Shown piece after piece: positions 42,066 through 49,791 of a stretch of 64,000 nucleotides of DNA. This DNA is from Burkholderia sp. 4M9327F10 (GTDB taxonomy: Bacteria > Pseudomonadota > Gammaproteobacteria > Burkholderiales > Burkholderiaceae). Each line of letters starts with the position of its first letter. The stretch's first letter is position 1. Location of the stretch: NCBI RefSeq assembly GCF_005503145.1, contig NZ_SCNV01000022.1:56734-120733 (forward strand), given 5' to 3'. A program made the translations under genes and the position numbers. Below the pieces are notes generated by a model that had not been told where the DNA came from, did not search any database, and saw nothing but the letters and a program-made list of their open reading frames with translations.

Positions 42066-44912
42066 ATGCACCAGAAAATAAAACAGGGTTCCGCGTGGCG
42101 AGCTTCCTTTGGCCCATTCACCTTGTCACCCGCGGAGCGCCTGCTGGAGCGGGATGGCTTGCCGGTCCGGCTGGGTGGGCGGGCTCTTGACCTGTTGATC
42201 GCACTCGTCGAATCCGCCGGAGAAATAGTCAGCAAGAAGGACCTGATTGCGCGCGTCTGGCCCAACATCGTCGTCGAAGAGGGAAGCCTGCGCTTTCACA
42301 TGGTCGCCATTCGCAAGGCGCTTGGGGAAGGGGAAGGTGGCAGCCGCTATATCGTCAATACGGCCAACAAGGGCTACACGTTCGTCGCCATCGTCGAGCG
42401 GCATGAACCGGATGCACCTGATACACGTGATACGCACGCTCGTCCGCTCCCGCTGGTCAGCGGCCGGACCCTGCCAGCGCTGACGACCGCGATCGTTGGG
42501 CGAGACGAAGCAATTGAAACGGTCGTCGCGAGCCTGATGCAGCGGCGGCTGGTCTCGATCGTCGGTCCCGGCGGCATCGGTAAAACTACGGTCGCCATAG
42601 GCGCCACGCATTCGGCCGCGAGGCAGTTCGACGGTGACGTGCATTTCGTCGACCTCTCGGCGATTCTGGAGCCGGGGCTCGTGCGTTCGTCCATCGCAAT
42701 CGCCGTGGGGCTCCAGAACCGTCTGGACGATCTGTCGGCGCTCGCCGCCCATCTGGCCGATCGAAATGCGCTCGTCGTTCTGGACTGCTGCGAGCATGTG
42801 GTCGCGGCTGCCGCCGAGCTTGCCGAGATGCTGGTGCGTAGCTGCCCGAAAGTCCATCTGCTCGCTACCACCCGCGAACCGCTACGCGCCGAAGGCGAGT
42901 TCGTCTATCGCTTGCAGCCATTGGCTTTTCCACCCGAAGGCGAAGGCACGACGGCCGCGGCCGCGCTCGCTTACCCGGCAGTGAAGCTGTTCGTGGAGCG
43001 CGCCGCCGCGTGTGGCTCGGGCTTCGAACTCAAGGACAGCGATGCGCCGCTGGCCTCGCAGCTTTGCCGCGAACTGGACGGTATCGCGCTCGCTATCGAG
43101 CTGGCGGCGGGCCGAATCGAGGCCTTGGGTCTCAAGGCCATCACCTCTCACTTCGACGCGAGCGTGCGGTTGATGTGGCACGGCAGACGCACGGTCGTGC
43201 CGCGTCATCAGACCCTGCGCGCCACACTCGACTGGAGCTTCAATCTGCTTTCGGATGACGAGAAGCGGCTCCTGAGCCGGCTCTCCGTGTTCGCGGGACG
43301 ATTCTCTCTCGATGCGGCTATCGAGGTTTGCTGTTTCGACTACGAACCGTCTCTCGCTATCGAGCTGATCGCCTGCCTCGTATCGAAGTCGCTGGTCACG
43401 GTGGACGCGGGGGAAGCCACGCTGCGATACGGCATACTGGATACGACCCGCTCGTACTGCTGGAAAAAGCTGGGCAGTCTTGGCGAAGACGCCGCGATCT
43501 TGCAGCGTTTTGCGGGCTATTTCAGAGACTGGGTGCAACAGTACGCTGCCGGAAATGTAGACCAGGAGGCGCTCGACATCGTGGCGCTGGAAATGCCGAA
43601 CCTGCGCTCAGCACTGGACTGGCATTTCCAGAATGGCGAGCGCGCGGCCGACGCGGTGAGGTTCCCGGCGTCGCTGTGTCCGTTGCTGCTGCAATTGTCC
43701 AATATGGCCGAGTGTTCGCGCTGGGCCCAGGCGGCGCTTGCGCAGCTACCGCCTGCGTTTGCCGGCTCGTCATTCGAAATGCGGCTACAGGGCGCACTCG
43801 GTCAGTCGCTGATGTTCTCCCGAGGCGGAGGCGAGGCCGAAACGGCGTATTGCCGAAGCATTGAGGTGGCCGAGCAGTTGGGCGACTTCCGTAGCACGCT
43901 GCATCTGCTCAATGGCTACACGGTGCTGCTGCACCGGGACGGCCGGTACACCGAAGCGCTCGAAACCGCCCGCAAGACTCAAGCACTTTTGTCCGAGCTG
44001 AACGATCCGGAGTCACGGGCCATCGTCGATTCCCTCATGGGGGTGGCGCTCCATCTCGTCGGCAACGTGAAGGAGGCGATGCGCCATTGGGAGCAGTGCT
44101 TCGCGCATAGCTCCGGGGCGTCGTTCGGCACCGCATCAAGGCTTGGCTTCGACTTTCACATCCGCGCGTTGTGCGGCCTGGCGCGTAGTCTGTGGCTGAC
44201 TGGGCACTATTCGAGAGCGGTCGCAGTGGCCGACGAGACCATAGCAAGTGCGCGTGAATCCGGCCATGCAGTGACGCATTGCATTGCGCTGATCTGGGCC
44301 GGTTCCGTGTATGTGTGGGCGAGAGATGTCGAACGCCTGCAGCAGATTGCCGATGCCCTGGAGCGCGTTGCGACGCAACATTCGCTGACGCCGTATCTGT
44401 CCGTCGCGAACATCACGCGTGGTCAGTTGCTGATTGCGAGAGGTCATCCGGCGCAAGGGGTTCAGCTCATTCAAAGCGCCATGGAAGTGCTGCACCAGTG
44501 CCGATACGAAATGGTGAGCAGCGTCGCGTTATCCATGCTGGCCAAGGGACTTGCCGACCTGTCGCGGCACGCTGCTGCGCTCGCGATGTGCGACGAGGTG
44601 GAGGCGTTGATCCGGGCCGGCGGCGATCTTCTCCGTATGCCGGAGCTATTGTGTGCTCGCGGGTACTGTCTGGCGGCTGCGGGACGCCTCGACGAGTCGG
44701 CGCAAAGCTACCTGGCGGCCATCGAGCTTTCCCGGTCGCAGGGGGCGAAGGCAGAGCAGGTGCGCGCAGCGGTTGCGCTGGCGAAACAGTGGATCGATAG
44801 CGGCCGCGATGCAGATGCCCACGGCCTGCTGCGTCCGCTCGTGGAGGAGGCAGGCGTGGAGAGGAGCGTGGATATCGCGCTTGCGCGCAGCCTCCTGAAT
44901 CAGGTTCCCTGA
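42066..44912 (+). CDS. STAND-type regulator: OmpR-like winged helix + NB-ARC ATPase + TPR-like repeats
   Basis: 948 residues from ATG 42066 (GAGGA 10 bases upstream; TTG 42000 would add 22). Residues about 12-110 form an OmpR/CadC-type winged helix: ASFGPFTLSPAERLLERDG, then LIARVWPNIVVEEGSLRFHM and YIVNTANKGYTF. A signal-transduction ATPase follows with Walker A GPGGIGKTT (167-175), Walker B LVVLDCCEHV (about 236) and sensor LLATTREPLRAEGEF. The last 400 residues are helical repeats (ALETARKTQALLSELNDPES). Such proteins oligomerise on ligand and nucleotide binding and activate transcription. Signal and targets are unknown. It overlaps the convergent LuxR gene by 13 bases. Confidence 0.85.
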   Translation: MHQKIKQGSAWRASFGPFTLSPAERLLERDGLPVRLGGRALDLLIALVESAGEIVSKKDLIARVWPNIVVEEGSLRFHMVAIRKALGEGEGGSRYIVNTANKGYTFVAIVERHEPDAPDTRDTHARPLPLVSGRTLPALTTAIVGRDEAIETVVASLMQRRLVSIVGPGGIGKTTVAIGATHSAARQFDGDVHFVDLSAILEPGLVRSSIAIAVGLQNRLDDLSALAAHLADRNALVVLDCCEHVVAAAAELAEMLVRSCPKVHLLATTREPLRAEGEFVYRLQPLAFPPEGEGTTAAAALAYPAVKLFVERAAACGSGFELKDSDAPLASQLCRELDGIALAIELAAGRIEALGLKAITSHFDASVRLMWHGRRTVVPRHQTLRATLDWSFNLLSDDEKRLLSRLSVFAGRFSLDAAIEVCCFDYEPSLAIELIACLVSKSLVTVDAGEATLRYGILDTTRSYCWKKLGSLGEDAAILQRFAGYFRDWVQQYAAGNVDQEALDIVALEMPNLRSALDWHFQNGERAADAVRFPASLCPLLLQLSNMAECSRWAQAALAQLPPAFAGSSFEMRLQGALGQSLMFSRGGGEAETAYCRSIEVAEQLGDFRSTLHLLNGYTVLLHRDGRYTEALETARKTQALLSELNDPESRAIVDSLMGVALHLVGNVKEAMRHWEQCFAHSSGASFGTASRLGFDFHIRALCGLARSLWLTGHYSRAVAVADETIASARESGHAVTHCIALIWAGSVYVWARDVERLQQIADALERVATQHSLTPYLSVANITRGQLLIARGHPAQGVQLIQSAMEVLHQCRYEMVSSVALSMLAKGLADLSRHAAALAMCDEVEALIRAGGDLLRMPELLCARGYCLAAAGRLDESAQSYLAAIELSRSQGAKAEQVRAAVALAKQWIDSGRDADAHGLLRPLVEEAGVERSVDIALARSLLNQVP

Positions 44913-45625
44913 TGCACGCAGGGCAGTGACAGGCCGTGGCCCGATATGGACGGCAGCCAGTGCTTGTGGCTGGAGGACGTTTCGGCCGGTTTCGATGAGG
45001 GCTCCGGCATATCGATGAGCCCGCGCTCCGTGGCGATGCGCGCGGCCTCGGTGCGGCAGTTGGCGTCCAGCTTGGACATGATGGATTTGACGTGCGTTTT
45101 CACGGTCCCGACGGCAATCTCCAGGTCGCGCGCGATGGATTTATTGCATAGACCCAGGGTCAGCAGTCGAAGCACCTCGTCTTCGCGGCTCGTCAGCATG
45201 TCGCGCTGGGCCGTCTGGGTCATCTGCCGTGCCACTTGCGGGCACAGGTAGTTGCCGCCGCGGGCAAGCGCGCGCACGCCGGCCAGCAGATCGGCCACCG
45301 GGGAACGGGTCAGCACGAAGCCATGAACGCCCTGCTCCAGCGCGCATCGAACCGCGTGCTCACGGGCCTGGGTGGAGATCGCCAGGATGCGCGCGTGTTG
45401 CAGGCCGGGATGAAGATCGAGTTGCCGAGCGTCGTGCGCGAGGCGGGTCGCAGTTGTTGCGTCCGCGACGATGACATCGATACGTTGATCGAGAGACAAG
45501 CGCTCAGGGTCGGCGATCTCCACGTCCGTCTCGGCCTCCAGGGCCACGCGAACGCCAACTTGCAGCAACGGTTCCGCAATGCACAGGAGAACCGTAATGC
45601 GCTGCCGGGATTCGTGCTGGCTCAT
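44900..45625 (-). CDS. LuxR-family regulator with degenerate receiver domain
   Basis: 241 residues from ATG 45625 (AAGGAAGGAGAC upstream). The C-terminal LuxR/NarL helix-turn-helix is intact: LTSREDEVLRLLTLGLCNKS and GTVKTHVKSIMSKLDANC. The N-terminal half has the length and strand pattern of a receiver, but the acidic pair after the first strand is replaced (LLCIAEPLLQV) and the conserved Lys region reads GFVLTRSPVADL. One Asp remains in VIVADATT. Normal His-Asp phosphorylation is therefore unlikely. A 20-residue tail follows the helix-turn-helix. Convergent with the STAND regulator, overlapping by 13 bases. Confidence 0.82.
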   Translation of the reverse strand: MSQHESRQRITVLLCIAEPLLQVGVRVALEAETDVEIADPERLSLDQRIDVIVADATTATRLAHDARQLDLHPGLQHARILAISTQAREHAVRCALEQGVHGFVLTRSPVADLLAGVRALARGGNYLCPQVARQMTQTAQRDMLTSREDEVLRLLTLGLCNKSIARDLEIAVGTVKTHVKSIMSKLDANCRTEAARIATERGLIDMPEPSSKPAETSSSHKHWLPSISGHGLSLPCVHQGT

Positions 45626-45823
45626 TTCAGTCTCCTTCCTTGGCTTTGGCAAGCGACTTTGCGGTACCTACATCTTTGCCGGGGAGCACGGGGGAGTCGA
45701 GTTAAGCGTTGTTGGCCTTTGTGAGGCTCGGGGGTAGGTGTTGTTAGCGCTGATCTTATGTTGCGGATTCGTCGGCCATGCTGCCGGGTTACGTCCCTTG
45801 TACGTGAACACATCGTCAATCGA

Positions 45824-45920
45824 AAAAATGATGCGCGGATTGTTGCGTAAAGTCGTGCCAATGGGCAAGTTACACGACGAAAGAGCACGTAAGAGGCCTT
45901 TTCGCCGCCTTTTGCTCAAG
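45824..45920 (+). repeat. 97-bp repeat, copy B
   Basis: Ungapped partner of 39975-40071, same orientation. It ends 67 bases before the chemoreceptor start, in the 362-bp gap between the LuxR gene and that gene. Read on the minus strand both copies encode a similar peptide (LLRALSSCN then NNP and IIF), but neither belongs to a credible gene, so shared regulatory or mobile origin is more likely. Confidence 0.8.
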
Positions 45921-45987
45921 AGAACGTTTGCCGGGCCGTAAACATCGTCGTAGCTCTCCGTCATTCATTGCAATTCAGGTGTTCACG

Positions 45988-47610
45988 ATGTTTAGCAAGA
46001 TCAAGGTCGCATCCGGCCTGTTATGTGTTCTGGCCGCTTTCTGCTTGCTGCAACTGGTGACGGAAGGGTTGGGCTTCTGGTCACTGACGCGGACCCACGA
46101 TGACGTCGGCGATCTGTCGAATGTCGCGTTGAAACAGGTCGACGCGGTGAACCGCACCACCCAGGCGCTGATGGACGCGCGCATCAACCTGTCGCGCGCC
46201 GGCACGCGGATGGTCAAGGGCGGCGCCGAGCCGACCGATATCGTTCAGCATGCGCGCGACCAGTTGGCGGCAGCGGATCAGACGTTCAGCGCCTTCACCA
46301 GCGCCACCAAGATCAGCGACGAAAACAGCGCGCGTGCTGCGGCGCTGGGCGAGCGCTATCAGAAGCTGCATTCGGCCTTGGGCGAACTGGCGCAGGACCT
46401 CGACGCCGGCAACATCCAGGCCTTCCTCGACCAGCCGACCCAATCGTTCCAGGATGCTTATCTGACCGAGTTGCGCAATTTCGTGCAGTTCGGCGATGCC
46501 GCGAGCCGGGCTTCGCTCGATTCGATCGACAGCCGCCTCGCGTTGTTCCGCAGTGTCGGCGTGGTGATTCTGCTGTTGCTGCTGGCGGGCACGGTGGGCG
46601 TGTACGTGGCGCTCAAGCGGGGCGTGGTGGCGCCGCTTGAAGAGGCAGGCCGCCATTTCGACCGGATCGCACAAGGCCGGCTGGATCAGCCGATCGCCTC
46701 GCGCGGCACCAACGAAATCGGCCATCTGTTTTCCGGGCTGGCGCGGATGCAGGCAAGCGTGGCGCGTACCGTGAAGACGGTGCGCGAATCGGCCGATTCG
46801 ATCCACCTCGGCGCCGACGAGATTGCCACCGGCAACGCGGACCTCTCGGCGCGCACTGAGAACCAGGCGGCCTCGCTGGAAGAAACCGCTTCGAGCATGG
46901 AAGAGCTGACCGCCACCGTGCGGCAGAACGCGGATCACGCGCGCGAAGCCAACGCGCTGGCGCAGACCGCCCTGGACGCCACCTCACGCGGCACCGAGGT
47001 GGTCAACCAGGTGGTCGACAAGATGCACGGGATCGCGCAAAGCTCGGACAAGATCGCGGAGATCATCTCGGTGATCGACGGCATCGCGTTTCAGACCAAC
47101 ATCCTTGCGCTGAACGCCGCGGTTGAAGCGGCGCGGGCCGGCGAGCAGGGGCGCGGTTTCGCGGTGGTGGCGGGCGAAGTGCGCGGGCTGGCCCAGCGTA
47201 GCGCGCAGTCGGCCAAGGAGATCAAGACGCTGATCAGCGAATCGGTTACGGAGATCAAGGGCGGCTCGACGCTCGTCGAGCACGCAGGCGACGCCATGCG
47301 CAACGTCTCGGCGTCCATCTCGCGCGTCACGCAGATGATGGCGGAGATCAGCGCGTCGTCGCTTGAACAGAGTACCGGCATCGAGCAGGTCAATCAGGCG
47401 GTGGTGCAGATGGACGAGATGACCCAGCAGAATGCGGCGCTCGTCGAAGAAGCGGCCGCGGCTGCGTCCTCATTGCATCAGCAGACGCAGCAGTTGAAGC
47501 AGGCGGTGTCGGTGTTCGAGATTTCCGATGTCGTGCTGCGCACGCAGCAGTTCGGCGCGGTGCAGGCTCACGACCAGGAGTTTTCGTTCGGGGCGGGGTC
47601 GTCGGCTTAG
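45988..47610 (+). CDS. Methyl-accepting chemotaxis protein (Tsr-like)
   Basis: 540 residues. A first membrane segment near the N-terminus (ASGLLCVLAAFCLLQLVTEG), a periplasmic helical bundle of about 155 residues, the second segment at about 190-209 (VGVVILLLLLAGTVGVYVAL), HAMP, and the methylation/signalling domain. The hairpin tip is intact (AFQTNILALNAAVEAARAGE). It has no C-terminal pentapeptide for CheR/CheB docking (ends FGAGSSA), as is common in this group. ATG 45988 is preferred over upstream in-frame codons. A 97-bp repeat lies directly upstream. The ligand is unknown. Confidence 0.92.
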   Translation: MFSKIKVASGLLCVLAAFCLLQLVTEGLGFWSLTRTHDDVGDLSNVALKQVDAVNRTTQALMDARINLSRAGTRMVKGGAEPTDIVQHARDQLAAADQTFSAFTSATKISDENSARAAALGERYQKLHSALGELAQDLDAGNIQAFLDQPTQSFQDAYLTELRNFVQFGDAASRASLDSIDSRLALFRSVGVVILLLLLAGTVGVYVALKRGVVAPLEEAGRHFDRIAQGRLDQPIASRGTNEIGHLFSGLARMQASVARTVKTVRESADSIHLGADEIATGNADLSARTENQAASLEETASSMEELTATVRQNADHAREANALAQTALDATSRGTEVVNQVVDKMHGIAQSSDKIAEIISVIDGIAFQTNILALNAAVEAARAGEQGRGFAVVAGEVRGLAQRSAQSAKEIKTLISESVTEIKGGSTLVEHAGDAMRNVSASISRVTQMMAEISASSLEQSTGIEQVNQAVVQMDEMTQQNAALVEEAAAAASSLHQQTQQLKQAVSVFEISDVVLRTQQFGAVQAHDQEFSFGAGSSA

Positions 47611-47653
47611 GCGCGCCGAGGCAGGCCCGGACGCTTCTGCTTGCCAGGATATA

Positions 47654-47690
47654 GCAAGGCCCGCCAACCGAACGGTTTCGCGGGCCTTGC
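47654..47690. terminator. Bidirectional terminator between chemoreceptor and epimerase genes
   Basis: Perfect 11-bp stem (GCAAGGCCCGC / GCGGGCCTTGC) with a loop that itself contains ACCG-AA-CGGT. It lies between two convergent genes, 44 bases after one stop and 20 before the other. Confidence 0.75.
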
Positions 47691-47709
47691 CGTTTGTGGC
47701 GTGTCTCGC

Positions 47710-48807
47710 TCAGGCCGGCAGCGCGGCGTAGGCCGTGGCGAGATGGTACGGCGTCGTCGACGGCATGTCGGCGCGCGACACATCGCCCGCCGCCGTCTTG
47801 CATTCGTACCACCCCTTCGCGTGGAGGAAGCGTTGCTGGAAGCGCTCGATCTGCCCGGGCAATACAGCGCGAGCGGCAGCGTCGTCGCGTGTGGCGAGCG
47901 CGCGCAGATATTCGCTCTGTGCCCAGATTCTCTGCGTGGCGTCTTTGATGGCGCCGGCTTCGTCAAGCGAAGCGCAGACTCCACCCGTCACCGGATCGAC
48001 ACCATGCTGCTGCGCGAAGTCGAACGCACGCGACAGCGCGTCGTCGAGCCCCGATCCGTCCAGTAACGCCCCTGCCTGCTTGACCAGCCAGAACCATTCG
48101 AACTGATGGCCTGGCTCCAGGCGATTGTCGTCCGCTCCGAGCGGCAACTCCGCAATGCAGCCCGTGGGCGCGTGTACGAAGGTGCGCTCGATGGCTTCGG
48201 CCAGCTTGCGCAGCGCGGTATCGAAGGCGCTGTCGCCGGTTGCGGCGCGTGCCGCAAGCCAGGCTTCGGTGAGGTGCATCAATGGGTTCTGGATCGGCGT
48301 ACCGGTGACGCTCGAGAAACCCGCATCGAGCGCCGCGTTCAGCAGGCCATGTTGCGCTGCAAAGCGGTCTTCGATCAGCGCCGAGGTGCTGTGAACGAGG
48401 TTCAGCGCGTCGCGATTGCCCGAGCGCGCACCATACTCGGCGCACGCGAATACCAGAAACGCATGCGTGTAGAGATCCTTGGTGGTGTCCAGCGGTGCAC
48501 CTTGTGCGTCGACGCTATAGAACCATCCGCCGCGCTGCTTGTCCTGAAAATAGTGCACGAGGGCATTGAACAGCACTTCGGCGTGCGCTGTCTCACCGGC
48601 CTGGGAGAACACGAACAACTGCCGCGCGCAGGCCATGGCCCGGTAACGCTCGGCCGGCAGGGGGCGGTGGTCGTCGGCGCTGACTGCTTCGTAGGGCAAC
48701 TTCAAGGCCGCGTTGAAGCCCGGTCCGCGCCAGATCGGCAGAACGACGCGTGCGAAATGCTCGCGGAGCGTGGCGGCAAGGGTGAGCGCGGAGGCGGGTG
48801 TGTTCAT
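47710..48807 (-). CDS. N-acylglucosamine 2-epimerase (AGE) family isomerase
   Basis: 365 residues from ATG 48807 of an (alpha/alpha)6-barrel sugar isomerase. Characteristic pieces are RAMACARQLFVFSQAGETAH, GGWFYSVDAQGAPLDTTKDL, LYTHAFLVFACAEYGA and LEPGHQFEWFWLVKQA. The His in PGHQFEW and late in the protein are the usual catalytic residues. Members interconvert mannose/fructose, cellobiose or N-acylglucosamine/mannosamine; similar Burkholderia proteins act as D-mannose isomerases, but this is not decided here. The ribosome site is weak. Confidence 0.82.
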   Translation of the reverse strand: MNTPASALTLAATLREHFARVVLPIWRGPGFNAALKLPYEAVSADDHRPLPAERYRAMACARQLFVFSQAGETAHAEVLFNALVHYFQDKQRGGWFYSVDAQGAPLDTTKDLYTHAFLVFACAEYGARSGNRDALNLVHSTSALIEDRFAAQHGLLNAALDAGFSSVTGTPIQNPLMHLTEAWLAARAATGDSAFDTALRKLAEAIERTFVHAPTGCIAELPLGADDNRLEPGHQFEWFWLVKQAGALLDGSGLDDALSRAFDFAQQHGVDPVTGGVCASLDEAGAIKDATQRIWAQSEYLRALATRDDAAARAVLPGQIERFQQRFLHAKGWYECKTAAGDVSRADMPSTTPYHLATAYAALPA

Positions 48808-48984
48808 GCTGTGAATCTGCTTGGCTGAGGTTGCAATTGCGGTTGTAACTGCGGTCGTAAAAGTGGCACACGCCTGGTCCGGCGACGGCGGCGCGCGACC
48901 AAGCATAAAGCAAACCGCCGGCGATAGCACGCCGCTGCGCCCTCAAAAGCGCTTCCATTTGAGTCTGAACAAGGAGGAACAACC

Positions 48985-49671
48985 ATGCTGGGGAATTTTG
49001 AACTCGTTGCGCGTCTGGTATTGGCTGCGGCGCTCGGCAGTGTCATCGGCATCGAGCGCGAACGGCTTTCATGGGCCGCCGGGCTGCGCACGCATATGCT
49101 GGTGTGCGTCGGCTCGGCGCTCATCATGATCGTCTCGGCGTTCGGCTTTGCCGACGTGCTGGGCGCCAAAAATGTCGTGCTGGACCCCTCGCGGATGGCT
49201 GCCCAGGTGGTTTCCGGCATCGGCTTTCTGGGGGCGGGCTCGATCCTCATGCGCGGCGAGATCGTGCGCGGGCTGACGACCGCGGCGAGCCTCTGGTCGG
49301 TGGCGGCGATCGGGCTGGCAGTGGGCGGTGGCATGTACACGGCGTCGATTGCCGCAACCATCATCATCCTGATTATCCTGGCCGGGATCAAACCGCTCGA
49401 GCGACGCTTCATCACGGTCAAGCAGCGCCGTCAGGTGACAATGCTGGTCGAGCGTGGCGCGCTGACTTTCCATTCGCTGCATGAGGCGCTTGGCGCGGCG
49501 AGCCCGCGCGTCAAGCAGTTCGTGATGCAGCAAAGCGACGATTCCCCCGAATACGACGTCGTGATGCTCACCCTGCACCGCGTCTCCACGAACGAATACA
49601 CGGCGATTCGCGACCGCTTGCGTGAATTACCTTGCGTCAAGGAATTGCGAGAGGACGATCCGTCCGTGTAA
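48985..49671 (+). CDS. MgtC/SapB family inner-membrane protein
   Basis: 228 residues. The N-terminal MgtC domain has four or five membrane segments with the family motifs GSVIGIERERLSWAAGLRTH and QVVSGIGFLGAGSILMRGE and VRGLTTAASLW. A cytoplasmic ACT-like C-terminal domain follows. MgtC proteins affect membrane potential/F1Fo-ATPase and growth in low Mg. ACAAGGAGGAAC precedes the ATG. It is divergent from the epimerase gene. Confidence 0.88.
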   Translation: MLGNFELVARLVLAAALGSVIGIERERLSWAAGLRTHMLVCVGSALIMIVSAFGFADVLGAKNVVLDPSRMAAQVVSGIGFLGAGSILMRGEIVRGLTTAASLWSVAAIGLAVGGGMYTASIAATIIILIILAGIKPLERRFITVKQRRQVTMLVERGALTFHSLHEALGAASPRVKQFVMQQSDDSPEYDVVMLTLHRVSTNEYTAIRDRLRELPCVKELREDDPSV

Positions 49672-49791
49672 AACGGCGATTGGCCTTAGCGGGCGGGCCT
49701 GGCCGTGAGACAATGCGGTCTCGAAAAATACAGATGGCATTTTGTAGCGGCATACGGCGCCCGGTGGCCGGCGACGACCGCTTCTTTCTCT

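Noticed and set aside
45824..45920. Sigma-54-like TGGCACGACTTTACGC on the minus strand of repeat copy B
   Set aside because: Copy A lacks the GG and the downstream TTGC is not kept, so this is chance similarity.
49069..49578. 169-codon minus-strand frame opposite mgtC
   Set aside because: His/Arg-rich shadow of a gene with MgtC motifs.
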